Shown here: positions 43,486 through 51,732 of the stretch, one piece after another
Layout of the letters: each line of letters opens with the position of its first letter
Numbering within the stretch: position 1 is the first letter of the stretch
DNA from: HRBIN12 sp964447335
GTDB taxonomy: Bacteria; Actinomycetota; UBA4738; HRBIN12
Assembly (NCBI GenBank): GCA_964447335.1
Contig: CAYUSA010000002.1
Location: forward strand, 1-64,000
Reading direction: 5' to 3'
DNA: 64,000 nucleotides
The notes under the pieces: model-generated
What the model was told of the DNA's origin: nothing
The model's input: only the letters and a program-made list of their open reading frames with translations
Database searches by the model: none
Translations under genes and position numbers: made by a program

Positions 43486-44376
43486 ATGGGCCCGACGTTC
43501 ATCGATCCGGCGGACCTCGAGCGCTGGTGCCGGATCCCCGTCGACGAGCTGGCCTCGCAGCCAACGCGGATCCCCTACCGGATCGTGGCCGACCCCGCCG
43601 AGATGGGCCGCCTCATGGCCCGCGAGCTCGCCGACCTCATCGCCGAGCACAACGCCGAGGGACGCCCCACGAGGGCGATCGTCCCGTGTGGGCCCTCGTC
43701 CTGGTACGAGCCCTTCACCGAGGAGGTCAACACCCGCGAGATCTCGCTGCGGGACCTCACCGTCTTCCACATGGACGAGTGCCTCGACTGGCAGGGCCGG
43801 CCACTTCCCGACGAGCACCCGTACAACTTCCGTACCTTCATGGAGCGGCGTTTCTACGACGGGATCCGTCCGGAGCTCGCGGTGCCGCAGGAGCAGCGGT
43901 TCTGGCTGTTGCCCTCCACCGCGGAGCGGGTCGCGGCCGCGATAGTCGAGGTGCGGATCGACCTCACGCTCGGCGGGTGGGGCCAGGACGGGCACGTCGC
44001 ATACAACCAGGCCAGGCGGCACCCCTACGGCCACGTCACGGCCGAGGAGCTCGCCGACTCGACGATCCGGATCCAGGAGAACAACCTCGACACCGTCCTC
44101 GCGCTCGCCCACCGCACGTTCGGTGCCGCGCACCAGTTCGTGCCGCCGATGTCGATCACGCTCGGGATGCGCGAGTGCCTCTCGGCGCGGCGGGTGCGGG
44201 TGTTCAGCGACACCGGCACGTGGAAGCAGACCGCGTTCCGGGTCGCGCTGTTCGCCGACCCCACACCCGAGTACCCGATCACGCTCCTGCAGTGGCACCC
44301 GGACGCGTTGATCACGGCGACCCTGGAGACCGCGCGCCACCCGATCGGCGAGCACCCGGAGTGGCGGCTACGCTGA
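43486..44376 (+). CDS. Glucosamine-6-phosphate deaminase/isomerase-like protein (NagB family)
   Basis: The 296-residue protein has 'TVFHMDECLDWQGRPLPDEH' (equivalent of the NagB FNMDEY region), 'LGGWGQDGHVAYNQARRHPY' and 'PPMSITLGMRECLSARRVRV'. Compared with canonical GlcN-6-P deaminases, catalytic Asp (MDE, DGH) and His (DGH) are kept. The Glu of 'GHIAFNEP' is Gln here and the region is divergent, so it may act on another amino sugar or isomerise without deaminating. It ends the operon, starting two bases after the aldolase stop. Confidence 0.85.
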   Translation: MGPTFIDPADLERWCRIPVDELASQPTRIPYRIVADPAEMGRLMARELADLIAEHNAEGRPTRAIVPCGPSSWYEPFTEEVNTREISLRDLTVFHMDECLDWQGRPLPDEHPYNFRTFMERRFYDGIRPELAVPQEQRFWLLPSTAERVAAAIVEVRIDLTLGGWGQDGHVAYNQARRHPYGHVTAEELADSTIRIQENNLDTVLALAHRTFGAAHQFVPPMSITLGMRECLSARRVRVFSDTGTWKQTAFRVALFADPTPEYPITLLQWHPDALITATLETARHPIGEHPEWRLR

Positions 44377-44383
44377 GCCCATC

Positions 44384-45148
44384 GTGAGCACCGCGTCCGC
44401 CGTCACCGAACGCACCGACGCGATCCGGGCGGAGGCGCTCGTCCGCACGTTCGGGCGCGTGCGGGCGCTCGACGGCCTCGATCTCACGGTGCGCACGGGC
44501 GAGATCCTCGGGCTCGTCGGGCCGAACGGCGCCGGCAAGACGACCTTCATCCGCAGCGTCGCGGGGCTCCTGCGGCCGACGTCGGGCGAGCTCCGCGTCC
44601 TCGGCGAGCGCCCGGGGCGAGACGTGGCCCCGCACATCGGCTACATGACGCAGTCGGCCGCGCTGTACGAGGACCTTCAGGTGCGCGACAACCTCGCGTT
44701 CTTCGGCCGCCTCTTCGGCCTGTCGAGCGCGCAGATCCGCGAGCGCACGGCGCAAGTGCTCCGGGTCGTCGAGCTCACGGGGAAGGAGCGCGCGCTCGTG
44801 CGCCACCTCTCGGGCGGGATGCGGCAGCTCACGAACCTCGCGTGTGCGATGGTCCACGACCCGACGCTGCTGCTCCTGGACGAGCCGACCGTCGGCATCG
44901 ACCCCATGCTGCGGCTGAAGCTCTGGGATCACTTCGCCGCGCTGAACGCGGCGGGCACGACGATCCTCGTCACGACCCACGTGATGGAGGAGGCCGAGCG
45001 CTGCCACCGCGTCGCGATGATCGCCGACGGTCGGTCGATCGCCGTCGGCACGCCGCGCGAGCTCCGCGAGCGCGCCGGCGCACCGAGCATCGAGCAGGCG
45101 TGGCTCGCCCTGCGCGAGCGTCATCGGAACGGGAGCGCCGAGCCGTGA
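44384..45148 (+). CDS. ABC-2 type exporter ATPase (DrrA-like)
   Basis: A 254-residue ATPase with Walker A 'GPNGAGKTTFIRS', Q-loop 'YMTQSAALYEDLQVRDNLAF', signature 'LSGGMRQLTNLACA', Walker B 'LLLLDEPTVGIDPM' and the His switch 'VTTHVMEEAERC'. These export drugs, lipids or polysaccharides. TACGCT (44369-44374) lies nine bases before the GTG, overlapping the end of the sugar operon. The next permease is coupled by a four-base overlap. Confidence 0.93.
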   Translation: MSTASAVTERTDAIRAEALVRTFGRVRALDGLDLTVRTGEILGLVGPNGAGKTTFIRSVAGLLRPTSGELRVLGERPGRDVAPHIGYMTQSAALYEDLQVRDNLAFFGRLFGLSSAQIRERTAQVLRVVELTGKERALVRHLSGGMRQLTNLACAMVHDPTLLLLDEPTVGIDPMLRLKLWDHFAALNAAGTTILVTTHVMEEAERCHRVAMIADGRSIAVGTPRELRERAGAPSIEQAWLALRERHRNGSAEP

Positions 45149-46278
45149 GCCCGCCGCGCGTGCTCGCGCTCGCCGGCCGGATCCTGCGGCAGTTCCGCCA
45201 CGACCGGCGGACGGTGGGGCTCATCGTCGTCGTGCCGATCGTCGTGATGGCGCTCATCGGCTACCTCATCTCCGACGACAAGGAGCCGCTGCCGGTCGGC
45301 GTCGTGAACCTGGACCAGGGCGTTGTCACCCCGAACGGGACCGCGGTGCTCGGCGACCGCATCGTCGAGGCGCTGCGGAAGGACACGACGATCGAGATCC
45401 GCGCGCTCGCGAGCGACGCGGCGGCAACGGACCGGGTGCGCGAGGGCGAGGTGGCGGCCGCCGTGGTCTTGCCGGCCGACCTCACAGCCGTGGTCCTCGG
45501 CGGCGGGACGGCGCCGGTGCGGATCGTCGTTCTCGGGATCCAGCCGAGCCTGTCGGGACCCGCGATCGAGGCGACCCGGGTCGCGCTCGCGAGCCTGCCC
45601 GAGACCGCCGGCGACACCGGCCTGCCGGCGACGCCGCTCGCGATCGAGCCCGTACCGCTCCGCGGCGGGAACGACCTGACGACGCTCGACTACAGCGCGC
45701 CCTCGCTCGTCACCACGTTCGCGTTCCTGTTCACGTTCATGCTGACGAGCGTCGCGTTCCTGCGCGAGCGCTCCTCGGGAACGCTCGAGCGGCTCATGGC
45801 CTCGCCGGTCTCGCGCCTGGAGGTGCTGGCCGGCTACCTGCTCGGCTTCATCGGGTTCGCGATGGCCCAGGGGCTGATCGTCCTCGGGTACGCGATGGTC
45901 GTGCTCGACGTGCGGGTCGCCGGTCCGCTCTGGCTGGTGCTGCTCGTGCTCGTGGTGCTCGTCGTCGGGGTGGTGAACCTCGGCATCGCCCTGTCGTTCT
46001 ACGCGCGGAACGAGCTCCAGGTGATCCAGTTCATCCCGCTCGTCCTGCTGCCGCAGGTGTTCCTCGGCGGGCTCTGGTGGCCGGTCGAGACCCTGTGGAC
46101 ACCGCTGCGGTGGCTGTCGCAGCTCTTCCCGCTCACGCACTCGGTCATGGCGCTGCGCATGGTCATGGTCGGGGGGCAGGGCTTCTCGGACATCCTCGAG
46201 CGGCTGCTCGCGCTCGGCGCGTTCGCGGCGGCGATGGTCGTCGTCGGCGTGCTCGCGCTCCGCAAGCAGCGCGCGTAG
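45145..46278 (+). CDS. ABC-2 type exporter permease
   Basis: The 377-residue protein has one N-terminal helix, a large extracytoplasmic domain (about 50-180) and five or six C-terminal helices, with 'FLRERSSGTLERLMASPVSR' (conserved after helix 2) and 'FLGGLWWPVETLWTPLRWLS'. This is the ABC2_membrane_3 layout. Paired with the ATPase upstream as a full exporter. The cargo is unknown. Confidence 0.9.
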   Translation: MSPPRVLALAGRILRQFRHDRRTVGLIVVVPIVVMALIGYLISDDKEPLPVGVVNLDQGVVTPNGTAVLGDRIVEALRKDTTIEIRALASDAAATDRVREGEVAAAVVLPADLTAVVLGGGTAPVRIVVLGIQPSLSGPAIEATRVALASLPETAGDTGLPATPLAIEPVPLRGGNDLTTLDYSAPSLVTTFAFLFTFMLTSVAFLRERSSGTLERLMASPVSRLEVLAGYLLGFIGFAMAQGLIVLGYAMVVLDVRVAGPLWLVLLVLVVLVVGVVNLGIALSFYARNELQVIQFIPLVLLPQVFLGGLWWPVETLWTPLRWLSQLFPLTHSVMALRMVMVGGQGFSDILERLLALGAFAAAMVVVGVLALRKQRA

Positions 46279-46294
46279 GCGGGACGGCTCGGCG

Positions 46295-46789
46295 TCAGCC
46301 GCGCTCGGCGGTCTCGGCCGGCTCCGCCTCGGGGATCCGCACGATGCGCGGGCGCTCGACCAGCTCGATCGTCACGCCGTCGGGGTCCGCGAGGTAGAGC
46401 GTGCGGACGCCGTTCCAGTCGCCTTCCTCGGTGAGCTCGACCGGCTCGGACCGCACGTCGGCGCCGAGCGCGACGAGGCGCGCGTGCATCGCGCCGACAT
46501 CCTCCATCGCGAGACCGATGTGGCCGGAGCCCGGATCGCACGTCCGCTGCGTGAGGGGCTCTCCCCGCGGCTGAACGTACTCGAGGAGCTCGAGGAGCTG
46601 ACCGCCGCCGAGGTCGAGCTCCGCCCACCGGATCTCGGTGCCGGGGAAGCCGCTCACGGTCGAGAGCTCGGGTTCGCCGGACTCGCCACGGCCGAGGAAC
46701 GGCAGGCCGAGCGCGTCCCGGTAGAACGCGATCGAGCGCTCCAGGTCGGCGCAGGTCACCGACACATGATCCAGCCTCGGTCCGCTCAC
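46295..46789 (-). CDS. VOC (glyoxalase/bleomycin-resistance) family protein
   Basis: A 164-residue protein with two beta-alpha-beta-beta-beta modules: 'LDHVSVTCADLERSIAFYRD' and 'SGHIGLAMEDVGAMHARLVA' (His metal ligands) and 'YLADPDGVTIELVERP' (Glu ligand). VOC members include isomerases, lyases and dioxygenases. Start GTG 46787-46789 overlaps the LysA-like stop, so it belongs to that operon. The reaction cannot be named. Confidence 0.85.
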   Translation of the reverse strand: MSGPRLDHVSVTCADLERSIAFYRDALGLPFLGRGESGEPELSTVSGFPGTEIRWAELDLGGGQLLELLEYVQPRGEPLTQRTCDPGSGHIGLAMEDVGAMHARLVALGADVRSEPVELTEEGDWNGVRTLYLADPDGVTIELVERPRIVRIPEAEPAETAERG

Positions 46790-48174
46790 GTGCTCCCCTC
46801 CAGCCGGGCCGGGATCACGTCGCGACGGAACACGTCCTCGACGGTCTCGGCCCGCTTCACGACCTCGACGGCATCCTGCCACACGAGCACGGTTGCCGGG
46901 CGCGGCAGCGCGTTGAAGTTCGTCGAGGCGGCGTCCTGGTACGCGCCCGTGTCCAGGAACGCGAGCACGTCGCCCGGCCGGGCCTCGGGCAGCGCGACAC
47001 CGGTCGCGAGCACGTCGAACCCGCAGCTCATGCCGACGACGTCCACGGGCTCGGCCGGTGGTTCGCCCGCGTGGTTCGCGACGACGATGGGGAACACGTC
47101 GTGCTCGATCAGCAGGTCGAGCAGGAACATCTCGGTGGTGTCCGTCTCGAGCCATCGCTCGGGCTCCCGTCCCAACTCGCGCTTCACGTTCACGACGGTC
47201 GCGAGATGGATGCCTGCGTCGGCGAACAGCGCGCGTCCCGGCTCGACCTCCAGCACGAGCCCCCGCGCGTCGATGCCCACGTTCCGCAGCTCCGAGCGGA
47301 GCGCCGAGGTGACGGCCTCGGCGTGATCCTCCACCGACGGTCCGAGCTCGGGGCGGCCGGCGCCACGCCGCAGCGCCCGCCCGGTGGGATCGCGCGGGCT
47401 GGTGAACCCGCCGCCGACGTCGATCTCGCGCGGCGTCCACCCGCCCCACGCGCTCGAGAGCTCGGCGAGGGTCGCGACGAACCCGCGCACCATGCCGCCC
47501 CAGACCGCGGGGTCGTGATGGTGACGCCCCAGGTGCGCCATCGCGCCGGCGACGTCGAGCTCCTCGGCCGCGAGCGCCTCCGGCCCGAGCTCGAGCAGGT
47601 CCGCGGTCGGGATCCCCGGCTTGTAGGTCCGGGCGAACGCGCGGATCGGCACGTCCTCCTCGACGAACTCGCTCGGCATGTCGAGCTCGAGGTAGTCGGG
47701 GCGCAGCCGGAACCGGACGACCGCGCGGGCGCCGAGCCGCCGCGCGACGTCGCGGACGAGCTCCACCTCGCGGGCACTGTCGAGCGTGATGCGGGCGCCC
47801 GTCGCGACCGCGCGCTCGATGTGAGCGCGCGACTTCACCGAGCCGTTGACCGAGATGAGGGCCGGGTCCACGCCGCAGCGCAGCGCGGCCTCGAGCTCCC
47901 CCGGCCCGAACGTATCGCACCCGAGTCCCTCCTGCGTGAGGATCCGCCGCAACGCGAGCGTGTAGTTCGCCTTGATCGAGGCGAGCACCCGCACCTCGCC
48001 CTCGGGCCAGCGCGAATCGAACGCGGCGACGAACCGCCGAGCGTTGCGCCGCAACTGGTCCTCGGAGATCACGTAGAGCGGCGTCCCGAACCGCCGGGCG
48101 AGCGCCGCGGCGTCGCAGCCCTCCACGAACAGCCGCCCGTCGCGGACCGACAGGCATCCGTCGAGGATCGTCAC
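46786..48174 (-). CDS. Diaminopimelate/ornithine decarboxylase-like PLP enzyme (LysA-like)
   Basis: A 462-residue fold-type III decarboxylase. The Schiff-base Lys is in 'LASIKANYTLALRRILTQEG', the PLP phosphate loop 'VGGGFTSP', the cross-interface Cys in 'GMSCGFDVLATGVALP', and 'FLDTGAYQDAASTNFNALP' ends the active site. It resembles DAP decarboxylases, but the match is not close enough to name the substrate; other members act on Orn, Arg or carboxynorspermidine. The gene starts four bases after the polyamine-type binding protein, so a diamine/polyamine or related amino acid is a plausible theme. Confidence 0.82.
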   Translation of the reverse strand: MTILDGCLSVRDGRLFVEGCDAAALARRFGTPLYVISEDQLRRNARRFVAAFDSRWPEGEVRVLASIKANYTLALRRILTQEGLGCDTFGPGELEAALRCGVDPALISVNGSVKSRAHIERAVATGARITLDSAREVELVRDVARRLGARAVVRFRLRPDYLELDMPSEFVEEDVPIRAFARTYKPGIPTADLLELGPEALAAEELDVAGAMAHLGRHHHDPAVWGGMVRGFVATLAELSSAWGGWTPREIDVGGGFTSPRDPTGRALRRGAGRPELGPSVEDHAEAVTSALRSELRNVGIDARGLVLEVEPGRALFADAGIHLATVVNVKRELGREPERWLETDTTEMFLLDLLIEHDVFPIVVANHAGEPPAEPVDVVGMSCGFDVLATGVALPEARPGDVLAFLDTGAYQDAASTNFNALPRPATVLVWQDAVEVVKRAETVEDVFRRDVIPARLEGST

Positions 48175-48178
48175 GAGC

Positions 48179-49390
48179 TCACGCCTGGTAGATCGCGAGG
48201 AACAGGTCGTCCCAGCGGTCCTGATCCTCGCCCTCGAGCACGCGGTACCCGCGCATGCGTGCGTACATCTCCTCGGTCGGGAACACGAGAGGGTTGTCGG
48301 CGACCGGGTCGCCCTGGTCGCGCAGGATCTGCTGCGCCTCGGGCACCGGGGAGACGTTCTGGATCCACGAGGTGAGCATCGCGGCGATCGGCGGACGGAA
48401 GAAGAAGTCCATGAGCGTGATCGCGTCGACCGGGTGCGCGACGCCGATCGGGATGACCATGCTGTCGGTCCACAGCAGCCCGCCTTCGTCCGGCACGATG
48501 AACCGGAGGTTGTCGTAGCCCGAGTTGATGGACTGCAGCACGTCCGCAGACCAGGCGAGCGAGAGCGCCACCTCGCCGCTCTGCAGCGCGCCGATGTACC
48601 CCTGGCCGAAGTACTGGCGCACGATGCCGTCGTCGCGCTGCTTGATCAGCAGGTCGGCCGCCTTCTGCCAGTCGTCCTCGGTCGCGTCGGGCGGGTTCAC
48701 GCCGCTGGCGATGAGCGCCATGTTCGGCGTGTCCTCGGTGTCGCGGAACATGCCGACCTTGCCCTCGAACTCGGGGTTGAACAGCTCCTGGACGCTCGTG
48801 AGCTCGCGCCCGGTCATCTCGATGTTGTAGCCGATGCCCGTGATGCCGGACTGGTACGGGATCGACCAGGCGTTGCCGGGATCGTACGTCGCCTCTTTGT
48901 ACTTCGGCGCGGCGTGTCGCTCGAAGTTCTGCAGGTACGAATGGTCGAGCGGGACGAGGAACCCACGCGACATCATGAGCGGCAGCCACTTCGGGTAGCC
49001 CATCACGATGAGGTCGAAGCCGGTCGGTGCGCCCGTCCGCAGCTGCGGCTCGATCTTGCCGAAGAACGAGCCGTAGTCCTGGATGAGCTCCCGGTACTCG
49101 ACGTCGATCCCGGTGGCGTCCGTGAACGCCTCGAGCGTCGGGTGGACGACCTCGCCGTTCACCCTCGCCTTGTCGATGTACAGCGGCCAGTTGACGAACG
49201 TGACGGTCCCCGCCTGCCGCTGCTTCGTCCAGTCGTACGCCTCGGGCGTCTGCGTCCTGCCGTCGCCCTCGTCGGCGCAGGCGGCGAGGATCGCGGAGAG
49301 CGAGAGCGCGCCCGCACCGAGGCCGGCCGCACGCAGGAACGAGCGGCGCGAGAGCCCGGAGCCGGACGACGGAGCACCGGTTGCGGCCAT
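48179..49390 (-). CDS. Polyamine-type ABC solute-binding protein (PotD/PotF-like), Tat-exported lipoprotein
   Basis: The 403-residue protein starts MAATGAPSS, has a twin-Arg signal 'LSRRSFLRAAGLGAGALSLS' and a lipobox 'AILAACADEGDG'. The fold matches family 1 PotD ('VTFVNWPLYIDKARVNGEVV', 'GFDLIVMGYPKWLPLMMSRG'). GGAGGG precedes the ATG, and an in-frame start 102 bases further upstream has no signal. No permease or ATPase of the Pot type is in the window, so it is an orphan binding protein, downstream of GatZ/PfkB on the same strand. Confidence 0.88.
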   Translation of the reverse strand: MAATGAPSSGSGLSRRSFLRAAGLGAGALSLSAILAACADEGDGRTQTPEAYDWTKQRQAGTVTFVNWPLYIDKARVNGEVVHPTLEAFTDATGIDVEYRELIQDYGSFFGKIEPQLRTGAPTGFDLIVMGYPKWLPLMMSRGFLVPLDHSYLQNFERHAAPKYKEATYDPGNAWSIPYQSGITGIGYNIEMTGRELTSVQELFNPEFEGKVGMFRDTEDTPNMALIASGVNPPDATEDDWQKAADLLIKQRDDGIVRQYFGQGYIGALQSGEVALSLAWSADVLQSINSGYDNLRFIVPDEGGLLWTDSMVIPIGVAHPVDAITLMDFFFRPPIAAMLTSWIQNVSPVPEAQQILRDQGDPVADNPLVFPTEEMYARMRGYRVLEGEDQDRWDDLFLAIYQA

Positions 49391-49419
49391 GCCTGATCCC
49401 TCCGGACGTTGGAAGGGCC

Positions 49420-49449
49420 ATCCTCGGGTGGCGCGGCGCGGAGTGTCAA
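49420..49449 (-). promoter_or_regulatory. Promoter of the binding-protein/LysA-like/VOC operon
   Basis: On the minus strand a perfect -35 TTGACA (49444-49449) is followed after 18 bases by GAGGAT (49420-49425), a weak -10. This gives a leader of about 22 bases with the GGAGGG ribosome site. It separates the Tat-exported binding-protein operon from the upstream GatZ gene. Confidence 0.45.
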
Positions 49450-49476
49450 GGAACCCTTCGGCGCAACGGTGGGGCG

Positions 49477-50784
49477 TCAGCGCATCCCGCACGCGGACGC
49501 GTACCGGTCCGCAACCTCGAGCACCTTGTGGCGGACGAGGTCCACGGGTCGCGCCCGGAGTGCGCCGCCACGCACGGCCTCGTACTCCGCCGGCAGGTAC
49601 TGGCTGAGGAGGGTGGAGGGGATCTCCTCGCGCGAGAGGTTCGCGAGGAGCCGAGCCACGGCCTCCCGGAGCTCCGGCCTCGGCCAGGAGTAGCGCGCGC
49701 GATCGCTGTAGCTGAACGCGCGCGCGAGCCGCAGCTCGCGCTCGGTCCCGTGGTGGTAGGGCGCCCAGTGCGCCGGGTGGGCAAGCATCGTGGCCTCGAG
49801 CGCCTCGCGCAGGTGGGAGGGCTCATCGTCGTCGTCGAGCAGCTCGCGCTCGATCAGCTCGAGCGCGAAGAGCGCCTCGCGCATCGCGAAGGTGAGCCAC
49901 GGGCCGACCTTCAAGATCGCGAAGTGGTCCTCGACCATCTCCCGGAGCGCCGTCGCGGTCTGGTAGTCGGTCGAGTGCGCCTCGTAGACCAGATGCGGGT
50001 ACCGCCCGACGCACGCGGAGAGCTCCCGCGCCCGATCGCGGTCGTAGTCGAAGACGACGGTGTCGCCGAACTCCACGCCGGGCTGCACGACGAGCGCGAT
50101 CACCCGCTCCCACGCATCGTGCAGGCCCGCCCGCTCGAAGGCCTCGCGGCCGAGCGTCATGATCCGCTCGACGTCCGCGACCCGGGTCACCGTGGGCGCG
50201 GCCGAGTCGGCGAGCTCGCCGCCGGGGATGGGGACCTCCGTGCCGATGACGTAGGCGGGCCCGGGAGCACCCGGCGGCAGGGCGGCGCGAGCATCCTCCG
50301 CCGCCCGGCAGAGCTCGATCATCCGCTCGGTCACGACGCGCTCGTCGAGCGGAGTGTCGGGGTCTCCCCGGTCATCCGCGCACCGCATGCTGGCGTCGAG
50401 GTGGATCTTCACGTAGCCGGCGAGGACGCACCCGCGCACGAGCTCGCGGGCCTTGTCCATCGCCGAGGCCGACGGCTCCGCGCGCCAGACGTACGGCCCG
50501 AGGTGGTCGCCCCCCAGGACGATGCTCATCTCGGGGAGGCCGATCTCCGCGGCGAGGGCCCCGACGGAATCGCGGAACGCAGCGGGCGTCATGCCCGTGT
50601 AGCCACCGAACTGGTTGACCTGGTTGCAGGTGGACTCGATGGTGACGACCGCGCCATCGCGCGCCGCCTGGGTCATCCCCGCCTCGAGGACGAACCGGTC
50701 GGCGGAGCAGATCGAGTAGATGCCAACGCGCTCACCGCTCCGGTTGCGGTCCACCATCTGCAGGAGCGTGTCGGTGACGCTCAC
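49477..50784 (-). CDS. GatZ/KbaZ-like D-tagatose-1,6-bisphosphate aldolase subunit
   Basis: The 435-residue protein matches the GatZ/KbaZ family ('GIYSICSADRFVLEAGMTQA', 'VTIESTCNQVNQFGGYTGMT', 'IVLGGDHLGPYVWRAEPSAS', 'KIHLDASMRCADDRG'). These proteins are chaperone-like partners of the catalytic GatY/KbaY aldolase, though lone members may be active. No GatY is in the window; the class II aldolase at 42807 is a different family. The GTG start overlaps the preceding kinase (four bases), so GatZ and PfkB are a unit for tagatose-type sugar phosphates. Confidence 0.87.
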   Translation of the reverse strand: MSVTDTLLQMVDRNRSGERVGIYSICSADRFVLEAGMTQAARDGAVVTIESTCNQVNQFGGYTGMTPAAFRDSVGALAAEIGLPEMSIVLGGDHLGPYVWRAEPSASAMDKARELVRGCVLAGYVKIHLDASMRCADDRGDPDTPLDERVVTERMIELCRAAEDARAALPPGAPGPAYVIGTEVPIPGGELADSAAPTVTRVADVERIMTLGREAFERAGLHDAWERVIALVVQPGVEFGDTVVFDYDRDRARELSACVGRYPHLVYEAHSTDYQTATALREMVEDHFAILKVGPWLTFAMREALFALELIERELLDDDDEPSHLREALEATMLAHPAHWAPYHHGTERELRLARAFSYSDRARYSWPRPELREAVARLLANLSREEIPSTLLSQYLPAEYEAVRGGALRARPVDLVRHKVLEVADRYASACGMR

Positions 50785-51710
50785 CTCGTGGCCTCCATCG
50801 CGGCCAGGGCTTCGTCCATCGAGGGCTGAGCACCGGTGCCGCCCGCACCCCTCGTCGACAGCGACCCGCACGCGACCGCCAGCGCCAGGCAACGCTCGAG
50901 CGGCCAGCCCGCGAGCCGTCCGACGAGGAACCCGGCGTCGAACGAGTCCCCCGCGCCGGTCGTGTCGACGACGCTCGAGGGGATCGACTCGCTCCGCACG
51001 ACCTCGTCCCCCCACATCGCGAGTCCGCCGCCCTGCCCGAACTTCATCGCGACGAGCGTGCCGTGCTCCGCGAGGGCCTCGGCGGCGACATCCACGTCGT
51101 CGATCCCCGTGATGGCGCGTGCCTCGTGGGAGTTCGGGAAGAAGCAGTCGGTCCGCGAGAGCAGTTCGAGCAGGCCGCCGTCCCAGCGCTCGGCCGGATC
51201 CCAGTTGGGGTCGATCGAGGTCGAGACGCCGGAGCGGTGGGCCTCGTCGAACAGCGCCTGGAGGTCCCCGCGGAGCCCCGCCTGGAGGAAGTAGCTGCTC
51301 ACGTGCACGTGGCGGCTCGAGGCCACGAGCGCGGGATCCACGAGCTCCCCCCGAAGGTCGCCGATCGTGCCGGCCGACGTCAGGATCGCTCGGTCCTCGC
51401 CCTTGGACAAGATCACCGACACGCCGGTCGACCGGTGCGGGTCGACGAGGCACCCGCTCGTGTCCACGCCCCGCTCGGCGAGCGCCTCGAGCATGAACCG
51501 CCCGAACACGTCGTCCCCGACGACACCGGCGAACCCGGTGCGCAGCCCGAGCCGTGCCGCGCCGCACGCGGCGATCGCGCCCGAGCCGCCGACCACGAGC
51601 CGAGCCGCCTCGACGAGCTTCTCGGCCTGGCCGAACGCGGGCGCGACGTCGCCGGTGAGCACGAGGTCGGGGTTCGCGTCCCCGAGCACGAGGAGGTCGA
51701 GGTCGGGCAT
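50781..51710 (-). CDS. PfkB family sugar kinase
   Basis: A 309-residue ribokinase-type protein with N-terminal 'LLVLGDANPDLVLTG', the two-glycine turn in 'VVGGSGAIAACGAARLG', and the catalytic 'VDTTGAGDSFDAGFLVGRLA'. Length and motifs are canonical, unlike the other PfkB at 41716. In an operon with GatZ it may phosphorylate tagatose-6-phosphate or a related ketose phosphate. TATGGT (51722-51727) lies 11 bases upstream of the ATG. Confidence 0.9.
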   Translation of the reverse strand: MPDLDLLVLGDANPDLVLTGDVAPAFGQAEKLVEAARLVVGGSGAIAACGAARLGLRTGFAGVVGDDVFGRFMLEALAERGVDTSGCLVDPHRSTGVSVILSKGEDRAILTSAGTIGDLRGELVDPALVASSRHVHVSSYFLQAGLRGDLQALFDEAHRSGVSTSIDPNWDPAERWDGGLLELLSRTDCFFPNSHEARAITGIDDVDVAAEALAEHGTLVAMKFGQGGGLAMWGDEVVRSESIPSSVVDTTGAGDSFDAGFLVGRLAGWPLERCLALAVACGSLSTRGAGGTGAQPSMDEALAAMEATR

Positions 51711-51732
51711 CGGACATGGCTACCATACCGGC
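51711..51732. promoter_or_regulatory. Overlapping divergent -10 boxes in a 22-base intergenic region
   Basis: TACCAT (51721-51726), six bases before the macrodomain ATG on the plus strand, overlaps TATGGT (51722-51727), eleven bases before the kinase ATG on the minus strand. Both promoters must use bases inside the other gene's coding sequence, so simultaneous use is constrained and transcription from one may hinder the other. Confidence 0.45.
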
